NCBI RefSeq assembly: GCF_004362405.1 | Contig: NZ_SNXE01000002.1 | Location: 591,599-655,598, forward strand | Direction: 5' to 3' | Source of the DNA: Roseateles asaccharophilus | GTDB taxonomy: Bacteria > Pseudomonadota > Gammaproteobacteria > Burkholderiales > Burkholderiaceae_C | Length of the DNA: 64,000 bases | Shown here: piece after piece, positions 57,564 through 64,000 of the stretch | How positions within the stretch are numbered: position 1 is the first letter of the stretch | How the letters are laid out: the number at the start of each line of letters is the position of its first letter | The notes under the pieces: generated by a model | Database searches by the model: none | Told to the model about the DNA's origin: nothing | Seen by the model: only the letters and a program-made list of their open reading frames with translations | Program-made: the position numbers and the translations under genes

Positions 57564-59945
57564 ATGAGTTTTCCCCTGGGATCCCTGACTGGCAGCGAGG
57601 CGCCGGACGCGCCCGCAAACCCCGCCGCTGGCAAGACTTATCAGCGCAGCGCCAAGAAAAAGCCCGCGGCGGCTGCCCAGCCGCGCAAGCCCCTATCGCC
57701 CCTGTGGCTGGTGGCGGCGGCTTTGCTGTGGGGCTTGGTCTTGCTGGCCCTCTTGAGCCACGACAAGGGCGACGCTGCCTTCAGCATGTCCGGCGGACGA
57801 GAGCTGCCCCACAACTGGGTGGGCGCGCTCGGCGCGTGGATTGCCGATCTGCTGTTTTTCGCCTTCGGTTTCTCGGCGTGGTGGCTGATGCTGGTGAGCC
57901 TGCGCGCCTGGCTGGGCGCCCTGGCCCGCAGCTTGCGCGCCGACCAGGCGCCGGCGCGCCACTGGCGCGAGCGTGTGCTGTTCTGGGGGGGGCTGCTGCT
58001 GCTGATGAGTGCCAGCTGCGCGCTGGAGTGGTCGCGGCTGTACAGCTGGGAAGTCCGTCTGCCCGGCCATGCCGGCGGTGTGCTGGGCTACACCCTGGGG
58101 CCCTGGGGCATGAAGGCCCTGGGCTTTGCCGGCTCCGGTGTGATCTGGATTGTGGGTCTGGTCGTGGGCATGGCCTTGGCGCTGCGCTTTTCCTGGCTCA
58201 ATATGGCCGAGGCCTTGGGGGGGCGCCTGGAGCAGCTGCGCGAGCGCAGCCAAGAGCGCCGCGAGATCCGCGAGGATGAAAAAGTGGGCAAGCGCGCCAA
58301 GCGCGAGCGCGAGAAGGTGGTGGAAGAAGAGCGCCACGTGGTGGAGGAGCACATCCCCATCGTGATCGAGCCGCCGGTGGTCGAGGTGCCCAAGTCCACC
58401 CGCGTCGCCAAGGAGCGTCAGACCCCGCTCTTCACCGAGCTGGCCGACACCAAGCTGCCCCAGGTGGACCTGCTGGACGCCGCGCCGGTGCGGGTGGAAA
58501 CGGTGACGCCCGAGTCGCTGGAAATGACCAGCCGCATGATCGAGAAGAAGTTGAAGGACTTCGGCGTCGAGGTGCGGGTGGTGGCGGCCTCGCCCGGCCC
58601 GGTGATCACGCGCTACGAGATCGAGCCCGCCACGGGCGTGAAGGGCTCGCAGATCGTGGGCCTGGCCAAGGACCTGGCGCGCTCGCTGAGCCTCACCTCC
58701 ATCCGCGTGGTCGAAACGATTCCGGGCAAGAACTATATGGCGCTGGAGCTGCCCAATGCGCGGCGCCAGACCATACGCCTGTCCGAGATCCTGGGCTCCC
58801 AGGTCTATGCCGACGCGTCCTCCATGCTCACCATGGGCCTGGGCAAGGACATCATCGGCGCGCCGGTCGTCGCCGACCTGGCCAAGATGCCGCACTGCCT
58901 GGTGGCCGGTACCACCGGCTCGGGCAAGTCGGTGGGGATCAACGCCATGATCCTCTCCCTGCTCTACAAGGCCGAGGCGCGCGATGTGCGCCTGATCATG
59001 ATCGACCCCAAGATGCTGGAAATGAGCGTCTACGAGGGCATCCCGCACCTGCTGTGCCCGGTGGTCACCGATATGAAGCAGGCCGGCAACGCGCTGAACT
59101 GGTGCGTGGGCGAGATGGAGCGGCGCTACAAGCTCATGTCCAAGCTGGGCGTGCGCAATCTGGCCGGCTACAACAAGAAGATCGACGAGGCCGCCGAGCG
59201 CGAGGAGAAGATCCCCAACCCCTTCAGCCTCACGCCCGAGGAGCCCGAGCCCCTGGAGCGCCTGCCGCATATCGTGGTGGTGATCGACGAGCTGGCCGAC
59301 CTGATGATGGTGGTGGGCAAGAAGATCGAGGAGCTGATCGCCCGCCTGGCCCAGAAGGCACGTGCCGCCGGCATCCACCTGATCCTGGCCACGCAGCGCC
59401 CCTCGGTGGACGTGATCACCGGCCTGATCAAGGCCAATATTCCCACCCGCATCGCCTTCTCGGTGGGCTCCAAGATCGACAGCCGCACCATCCTGGACCA
59501 GATGGGCGCCGAGGCCCTGCTGGGCATGGGTGACATGCTCTATATGGCCAGCGGCACCGGCCTGCCGGTGCGCGTGCACGGCGCCTTTGTCAGCGATGAC
59601 GAGGTGCATCGCGTGGTCGAGTACCTGAAGGCGCAGGGCGGCGAGCCCAACTACATCGAGGGCATCCTCGAGGGCGGCGTGCTGGAAGGCGAGGGCGGTG
59701 GTAGCGAGGGCCTGCCGGGCCTGGTGGCCGGCGGTGACGGCGAGTCCGATCCCATGTACGACCAGGCCGTGGCCGTGGTGCTGCAGCACCGCCGCGCCTC
59801 CATCTCCCTGGTGCAGCGCCATCTGCGCATCGGCTACAACCGCGCCGCCCGCCTGCTGGAACAGATGGAGAAATCCGGTCTGGTCGGCGCCATGAATACC
59901 AACGGCAGTCGCGACCTGGTCGTGCCCAAACGTGATGAAGCTTAA
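57564..59945 (+). CDS. ftsK: DNA translocase FtsK
   Basis: This 793-residue septal DNA pump clears and resolves chromosomes at division. It has an N-terminal domain with four membrane helices (around 50-210), a short charged linker (around 215-300, much shorter than E. coli), and the motor with Walker [11 protein letters not shown] (around 450), Walker [14 protein letters not shown] (around 572) and [11 protein letters not shown]. The C-terminal gamma winged helix ([20 protein letters not shown] onwards) reads KOPS sequences. It overlaps lolA by 11 bp. Confidence 0.95.
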   Translation: MSFPLGSLTGSEAPDAPANPAAGKTYQRSAKKKPAAAAQPRKPLSPLWLVAAALLWGLVLLALLSHDKGDAAFSMSGGRELPHNWVGALGAWIADLLFFAFGFSAWWLMLVSLRAWLGALARSLRADQAPARHWRERVLFWGGLLLLMSASCALEWSRLYSWEVRLPGHAGGVLGYTLGPWGMKALGFAGSGVIWIVGLVVGMALALRFSWLNMAEALGGRLEQLRERSQERREIREDEKVGKRAKREREKVVEEERHVVEEHIPIVIEPPVVEVPKSTRVAKERQTPLFTELADTKLPQVDLLDAAPVRVETVTPESLEMTSRMIEKKLKDFGVEVRVVAASPGPVITRYEIEPATGVKGSQIVGLAKDLARSLSLTSIRVVETIPGKNYMALELPNARRQTIRLSEILGSQVYADASSMLTMGLGKDIIGAPVVADLAKMPHCLVAGTTGSGKSVGINAMILSLLYKAEARDVRLIMIDPKMLEMSVYEGIPHLLCPVVTDMKQAGNALNWCVGEMERRYKLMSKLGVRNLAGYNKKIDEAAEREEKIPNPFSLTPEEPEPLERLPHIVVVIDELADLMMVVGKKIEELIARLAQKARAAGIHLILATQRPSVDVITGLIKANIPTRIAFSVGSKIDSRTILDQMGAEALLGMGDMLYMASGTGLPVRVHGAFVSDDEVHRVVEYLKAQGGEPNYIEGILEGGVLEGEGGGSEGLPGLVAGGDGESDPMYDQAVAVVLQHRRASISLVQRHLRIGYNRAARLLEQMEKSGLVGAMNTNGSRDLVVPKRDEA

Positions 59946-60555
59946 GTCCCTCGCCCACCTCCTTGCCTCCGGCGCCCTGGTCCTCACGGGTCTGGCCCGC
60001 GCCGACGCCGTGCAAACGCTCAAGGACTTCGGCCGCGAGGTGAAAAGCGGCAAGGCCGAGTTCACCCAGACCGTGAGCTCGCCCGATGGTCAGCGCAAGA
60101 AGAGCTCCTCCGGCAGCTTCGAGTTCCAGCGCCCCAACCAGTTCCGCTTCGCCTACACCAAGCCCTTCGAGCAGCTCATCGTGGGCGATGGCCAGAAGGT
60201 CTGGATCTACGACCCCGACCTCAAGCAGGCCAGCGCGCGCCGCATGAGCGCGGCTCTGGGTGCCACCCCTGCGGCCCTGCTGGCGGGGGCCAATCTCGAG
60301 AAGGACTTCGAGCTGAAGGCCCTGCCCGCGGCCCAGGGGCTGGACTGGGTGCAGGCCCAGCCGCGCCAGGCCGACGCCGGGCTGCAAAGCCTCAAGGTCG
60401 GCTTCAAGGGCCGGGAGCTGGCCGCCATCGAGGTGGTGGATGGTTTTGGCCAGCGTTCCCTGCTGCAGTTCAGCGCGGTGCAGACCAATGCGCCCGTGGC
60501 GGCGGAGCGCTTTCGCTTCGTGCTGCCGCCGGGCGCGGATCTGATCGAGCAATGA
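59935..60555 (+). CDS. lolA: Outer-membrane lipoprotein carrier protein LolA
   Basis: This 206-residue periplasmic chaperone ferries lipoproteins from LolCDE to LolB. It has a signal peptide ending ARA (about 23), then [20 protein letters not shown] and [30 protein letters not shown] and the beta-strand C-terminal half. The start is ATG 59935 inside the end of ftsK (GTG 59932 is adjacent), as often found in Burkholderiales. Confidence 0.94.
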   Translation: MKLKSLAHLLASGALVLTGLARADAVQTLKDFGREVKSGKAEFTQTVSSPDGQRKKSSSGSFEFQRPNQFRFAYTKPFEQLIVGDGQKVWIYDPDLKQASARRMSAALGATPAALLAGANLEKDFELKALPAAQGLDWVQAQPRQADAGLQSLKVGFKGRELAAIEVVDGFGQRSLLQFSAVQTNAPVAAERFRFVLPPGADLIEQ

Positions 60556-60580
60556 GTGCTGCGCAGGGGGGACTCTAGGC

Positions 60581-62308
60581 ATGCTGCATGACGTCAGCCT
60601 GATCTCCACCGTGGCCGCAGGCTTTGGCCTGGCCATCATTCTGGGCTATGGGGCCCACCGCCTGCGCATGCCGCCCCTGGTGGGCTATCTGATCGCGGGC
60701 ATTGCCATCGGTCCGGCGACGCCTGGATTCGTGGCCGATATGGACCTGGCGGCACAGCTGGCCGAGCTGGGCGTGATGCTGCTGATGTTCGGCGTGGGCC
60801 TGCACTTCTCGATGAAGGATCTGCTGGCCGTCAAGCGGATTGCCGTGCCGGGGGCCGTGGTGCAGATTGCGGTGGCCACGCTGCTGGGCTACGGCCTGGC
60901 CCGCTGGTGGGGCTGGGGCTCTGGTGGGGCCTTGGTGTTTGGCTTGTCGCTTTCGGTGGCGAGCACCGTGGTGCTACTGCGCGCGCTGGAGGCGCGTGGC
61001 CAGTTGCAAACGGCCAATGGCGGAATCGCCGTGGGCTGGCTGGTGGTCGAGGACCTCGTGATGGTCCTGGTCCTGGTGCTCTTGCCGCCCCTGTCGGGCC
61101 TGCTGGACGCGAGCAGCGGTGCGCAGACTTCACCGGCCGGCCCGGCCCAGAGCAGCGGCCTGCTGCACACCGTGGGCCTGACCCTGGCCAAGGTGGCGGC
61201 CTTCATCGCGCTGATGCTGGTGGTGGGGCGGCGCCTGTTTCCGCGCCTGCTGTGGGCCGTGGCCGGCACCGGCTCGCGCGAGCTCTTCACCCTGTGTGTG
61301 GTGGCCGTGGCGGTGGGTGTGGCCTTCGGGGCGGCGGCCCTGTTCGACGTGTCTTTTGCCCTGGGGGCCTTCTTCGCCGGCATGATGATGCGGGAGTCGC
61401 CCTACGCCCATCGTGCGGCCGACGAGTCGCTGCCGCTGCGCGATGCCTTTGCCGTGCTTTTCTTCGTTTCCGTGGGCATGCTGTTCGACCCCAAGGTGCT
61501 GCTGGAGGAGCCGCTGCGTGTTCTCGCGGTGGTCGCCATCATCATGGTGGGCAAGACCCTGGCCGCCATGGGCCTGGTGCTGCTTCTGCGCTATCCGCTC
61601 AACACGGCCCTGGTCGTGGGGGTGAGCTTGGCCCAGATCGGGGAGTTCTCCTTCATCCTGGCGGGGCTGGGGCTGTCTCTGGGTTTGTTGCCCGCCGAGG
61701 GCCAGAGCCTGATTCTTGCGGGCGCACTGATTTCCATCGCGCTCAACAGCCTGCTCTTTGCGGCCATCGAGCCCGGCAAGGCCTGGATTTTGCGCAAGTC
61801 GGCCTGGGCCCGCCGCATGGAAATGCGTGCAGACCCCCTGGCCGAACTGCCCGCCCACACCGATGAGTCCAAGCTCAGCGGACAGGTGGTACTGGTGGGC
61901 TATGGCAGCGTGGGGCGCGGCCTGCATGCGCAACTGCTGGCCCAGGGGCGGCATCTGGTGGTGGCCGAGAAGGATCGTGTGCTGGTGGAGTCGCTGCGCG
62001 AGTCGGGGCAGGCTGCGGTGGCGGGCGATGCCAGCGATCCGGCCGTGCTGATACAGGCTCATATCGCGAGGGCTGCGCTGCTGCTGATCACGGCGGGGGA
62101 CAGCCTGCAGGCCCGCCAGATGGTGGAGACGGCGCGCCAGCTCAATCCGGCCTTGCAGGTGCTGCTGTGCGCTCGCAGCGAGGAGGAGGCGGCCTTGCTG
62201 CGGGAGGCGAGTCTGGGCGAGGTATTCCTGGCCGAGCACTGCCTGGCCGCGTCTCTGGCCCAGCGGGTGGGTGAGCTGATGCCGGGCCAGCAGGCCGCAT
62301 CCGCTTGA
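60581..62308 (+). CDS. Kef/YbaL-type cation:proton antiporter with RCK domain
   Basis: This 575-residue CPA2 transporter has ~12 membrane helices (GYLIAGIAIGPATPGF in TM2; SLSVASTVVLLRALE; VVEDLVMVLVLVL with the ion-binding Asp pair region). It is followed by a TrkA-N/RCK nucleotide-binding domain starting VVLVGYGSVGRGLHAQLL (around 433). It resembles E. coli YbaL and probably mediates K+/H+ exchange gated by a ligand. It starts 25 bases after lolA. Confidence 0.92.
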   Translation: MLHDVSLISTVAAGFGLAIILGYGAHRLRMPPLVGYLIAGIAIGPATPGFVADMDLAAQLAELGVMLLMFGVGLHFSMKDLLAVKRIAVPGAVVQIAVATLLGYGLARWWGWGSGGALVFGLSLSVASTVVLLRALEARGQLQTANGGIAVGWLVVEDLVMVLVLVLLPPLSGLLDASSGAQTSPAGPAQSSGLLHTVGLTLAKVAAFIALMLVVGRRLFPRLLWAVAGTGSRELFTLCVVAVAVGVAFGAAALFDVSFALGAFFAGMMMRESPYAHRAADESLPLRDAFAVLFFVSVGMLFDPKVLLEEPLRVLAVVAIIMVGKTLAAMGLVLLLRYPLNTALVVGVSLAQIGEFSFILAGLGLSLGLLPAEGQSLILAGALISIALNSLLFAAIEPGKAWILRKSAWARRMEMRADPLAELPAHTDESKLSGQVVLVGYGSVGRGLHAQLLAQGRHLVVAEKDRVLVESLRESGQAAVAGDASDPAVLIQAHIARAALLLITAGDSLQARQMVETARQLNPALQVLLCARSEEEAALLREASLGEVFLAEHCLAASLAQRVGELMPGQQAASA

Positions 62309-62314
62309 GACAAT
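62309..62314 (+). promoter_or_regulatory. Extended -10 box 6 nt before rarA
   Basis: TGAGACAAT then CGGTCC then ATG, with no Shine-Dalgarno. It overlaps the end of the antiporter gene and predicts a leaderless transcript. Confidence 0.5.
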
Positions 62315-62320
62315 CGGTCC

Positions 62321-63718
62321 ATGTCCCGTCCCGATTCCGAACCGCTGTTTCCCGATCTGGAACCCCTGTCTCCCCTGTCCGGCGGTGCGGCCGGCGCTGC
62401 GTCTGGAGGGCGTGTGCCCCTGGCCGAGGCCTTGCGACCACGGACCTTGAACGAGGTCATCGGCCAGGCCCATCTGCTGGGTGAGGGCAAGCCGCTGGCC
62501 CTGGCATTTCGATCGGGCAAGCCCCATTCCATGATCTTCTGGGGACCGCCGGGCGTGGGCAAGACCACGCTGGCGCGGCTCACGGCCACGGCCTTTGACT
62601 GCGAGTTCATTGCGCTCTCGGCCGTGTTCTCCGGTGTCAAGGACATACGCGTGGCCATGGAGCAGGCCCAGGCCTATCTGGCTCGCGGCCAGCGCACCAT
62701 CCTCTTCGTGGACGAGATCCACCGCTTCAACAAGGCCCAGCAGGACGCGCTGCTGCCGCATGTGGAGTCGGGGCTCTTCACCTTCATCGGCGCCACCACC
62801 GAGAACCCCTCCTTCGAGGTCAACTCGGCCCTGCTCTCGCGCGCCCAGGTCTATGTGCTCAAGTCGCTGGACGAGGCCGAACTGCGCCAGCTGCTGGCGC
62901 GCGCCCGCGACAAGGCCCTGGCCCATCTGAGCTTCGAAGACAAGGCCATCGACACCCTGGTGGGCTATGCCGACGGTGATGCGCGCCGCTTTCTGAACCT
63001 GTTGGAGCAGTGCGATATCGCGGCTGGCGCGGCCGGCGCGGCCGGCATTAGCACCATCGACGCGGACTTCGTCAGCAATGCCCTGAGCCTGAATGCCAGG
63101 CGCTTCGACAAGGGCGGCGACAACTTCTACGACCAGATCTCGGCCCTGCACAAGTCCGTGCGCGGCTCCAGCCCCGACGGCGCGCTCTACTGGCTCAGCC
63201 GCATGCTGGACGGCGGCGCGGACCCGCGCTACCTCGCTCGGCGCATCGTGCGCATGGCCTGGGAGGATATCGGCCTGGCCGATCCGCGCGCCATGCAGAT
63301 CGCCAATGACGCGGCCCTCACCTTCGAGCGACTGGGCAGCCCCGAGGGTGAGCTGGCCCTGGGCCAGGCCGTCATCTACCTGGCCGTGGCGCCCAAGAGC
63401 AATGCGGGCTACAAGGCCTACAACGCCGCGCGCGCCTTTGTGAAGCAGGACGGCAGCCGCGAGGTGCCGGTGCATCTGCGCAATGCACCGACTAGGCTGA
63501 TGAAGGAGCTGGGCTATGGCCATGAGTATCGCTACGCCCATGACGAGCCACATGCTTACGCGGCGGGTGAGCGCTATCTGCCCGACGATATGCCCGAGCC
63601 CGGCTGGTACCAACCGGTGCCGCGTGGTCTGGAGCTCAAGATCGCCGACAAGCTGGCCTTTTTGCGGGGGCTGGACGCCCAGTCCGGCGCCGGTGGCCCG
63701 GAGGGCGAGTCGGATTGA
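62321..63718 (+). CDS. rarA: Replication-associated recombination protein A
   Basis: This 465-residue AAA+ ATPase (RarA/MgsA/WRNIP1) acts at stalled forks. It has an N-terminal [15 protein letters not shown], Walker [12 protein letters not shown] (around 71), Walker [21 protein letters not shown] (around 127), sensor 1 [10 protein letters not shown] and the C-terminal tetramerisation part ([23 protein letters not shown]). There is no zinc finger, as usual in bacteria. A ~50-residue Pro/Gly-rich N-terminal extension precedes the ATPase. Confidence 0.95.
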   Translation: MSRPDSEPLFPDLEPLSPLSGGAAGAASGGRVPLAEALRPRTLNEVIGQAHLLGEGKPLALAFRSGKPHSMIFWGPPGVGKTTLARLTATAFDCEFIALSAVFSGVKDIRVAMEQAQAYLARGQRTILFVDEIHRFNKAQQDALLPHVESGLFTFIGATTENPSFEVNSALLSRAQVYVLKSLDEAELRQLLARARDKALAHLSFEDKAIDTLVGYADGDARRFLNLLEQCDIAAGAAGAAGISTIDADFVSNALSLNARRFDKGGDNFYDQISALHKSVRGSSPDGALYWLSRMLDGGADPRYLARRIVRMAWEDIGLADPRAMQIANDAALTFERLGSPEGELALGQAVIYLAVAPKSNAGYKAYNAARAFVKQDGSREVPVHLRNAPTRLMKELGYGHEYRYAHDEPHAYAAGERYLPDDMPEPGWYQPVPRGLELKIADKLAFLRGLDAQSGAGGPEGESD

Positions 63719-63768
63719 GGCTCAGGCACCAGCGGGTAAGCCCCAGAAATCGCCCGCATCCCCCCCTC

Positions 63769-63774
63769 TAGAAT
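63769..63774 (+). promoter_or_regulatory. -10 box upstream of livH hairpin
   Basis: TAGAAT lies in the 187-bp gap after rarA and predicts transcription from about 63781, just before a terminator-like hairpin. Confidence 0.4.
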
Positions 63775-63803
63775 CCGTGCAGCCGGCAGGCATCCAGGGT
63801 TTG

Positions 63804-63833
63804 GGCCCGCCCCTTGTGGTGGCGGGCCTTTTG
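63804..63833 (+). terminator. Terminator between rarA and livH
   Basis: GGCCCGCC and GGCGGGCC form an 8-bp perfect stem with a 9-nt loop followed by TTTTGCC. It ends rarA transcripts or attenuates the liv operon. Confidence 0.7.
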
Positions 63834-63905
63834 CCTTGAGGCCCTGCTGTTCAGAGAAGTCACGCCGGGCCCCAGGCCGTGGCGTAGCGAGTGGAGACAG
63901 CGGCA

Positions 63906-64000
63906 ATGGAAATCTTTTTCCAGCAAATCATCAACGGGCTGGTGCTGGGAAGCATGTATGCCTTGGTGGCCTTGGGGTACACGATGGTGTACGGGATCAT
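63906..64000 (+). CDS. livH: Branched-chain amino-acid ABC permease LivH-like (3' partial)
   Basis: Only the first 31 residues are visible: MEIFFQQIINGLVLGSMYAL followed by VALGYTMVYGI, the almost invariant N-terminus of LivH permeases, containing the first membrane helix. The remainder, and probably livM, livG, livF and a binding protein, lie beyond the window. GTGGAGA at 63891-63897 is the likely ribosome site. Confidence 0.85.
   Translation, partial: MEIFFQQIINGLVLGSMYALVALGYTMVYGI

Noticed and set aside
57693..60065. Minus-strand open frame of 790 codons opposite ftsK
   Set aside because: Same antisense artefact; rich in His, Gln and Gly, with no start signal.
61130..63613. Minus-strand open frame of 827 codons opposite the antiporter and rarA
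   Set aside because: Covers two well-supported plus-strand genes; no domain recognised.

Overview
The window is a contiguous piece of a high-GC (roughly two-thirds G+C by eye) betaproteobacterial chromosome. It most resembles the Burkholderiales, in the Roseateles/Pelomonas/Rubrivivax neighbourhood. Supporting traits are TACAAT/GACAAT-type -10 boxes, the trmB-coaBC-dut and ftsK-lolA-rarA arrangements, an AddAB-type recombination locus, an FxDxF PEP-CTERM exoprotein and a stacked-hairpin intergenic repeat typical of that order. I infer the group from gene content and cannot name a species. There is no insertion sequence, prophage, CRISPR array, toxin-antitoxin pair or defence island. Nearly all of the window is core metabolism and housekeeping, and coding density is very high.

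Layout. 1-4.4 kb: AddB-like nuclease (5' end cut off) and AddA-like helicase-nuclease, then tRNA-Pro(UGG) and tRNA-Arg(UCU). 4.7-5.9 kb: HD-GYP c-di-GMP phosphodiesterase (minus). 6.2-14.4 kb: an eight-gene nucleoside operon, with a BMP-family binding protein, a double-cassette ATPase, two permeases, cytidine deaminase, purine-nucleoside phosphorylase, DeoC and DeoA. It imports nucleosides and breaks them down to base plus pentose phosphate, and has a PurR/LacI-like operator candidate in front. 14.4-19.5 kb: trmB, coaBC, dut, a SlyD-like PPIase, a RoxA-type ribosomal oxygenase, an unknown protein and a small Pro/Ala-rich lipoprotein. 19.6-24.7 kb (minus): MBL hydrolase, bamC, dapA, methyltransferase, a 50-residue membrane protein and an MFS carrier. 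24.7-31.3 kb: topoisomerase IV, with parE and parC separated by an acetylpolyamine-deacetylase-like gene, a GNAT acetyltransferase and a lytic transglycosylase. 31.5-35.1 kb: PEP-CTERM protein, pyrD (minus), DAHP synthase, rpiA. 35.1-42.9 kb (minus): chemoreceptor, mnmC, MgtC/DUF4010 membrane protein, beta-CASP hydrolase, RhlE helicase. 43.2-47.8 kb: ettA, then a Cpx-like Spy/response regulator/sensor kinase set. 47.8-54.9 kb: MATE pump, DUF3717/DUF1289 protein and trpS (minus), purN, DUF1653, RsmB-like methyltransferase, fatty-acid desaturase, DUF3016 protein. 55-64 kb: rpmG, rpmB and trxB (minus), Crp/Fnr regulator, ftsK, lolA, Kef-type antiporter, rarA and the start of livH.

No clearly novel multi-gene system is visible. 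The observations most worth a second look are regulatory: about nine genes with no Shine-Dalgarno whose -10 box lies only 6-10 nt before the ATG (probable leaderless mRNAs), a terminator at the very 5' end of the rhlE leader, a structured ~170-nt rpmB leader, a PurR-like operator before the nucleoside operon, and a four-codon mini-ORF with a palindrome before a small lipoprotein.
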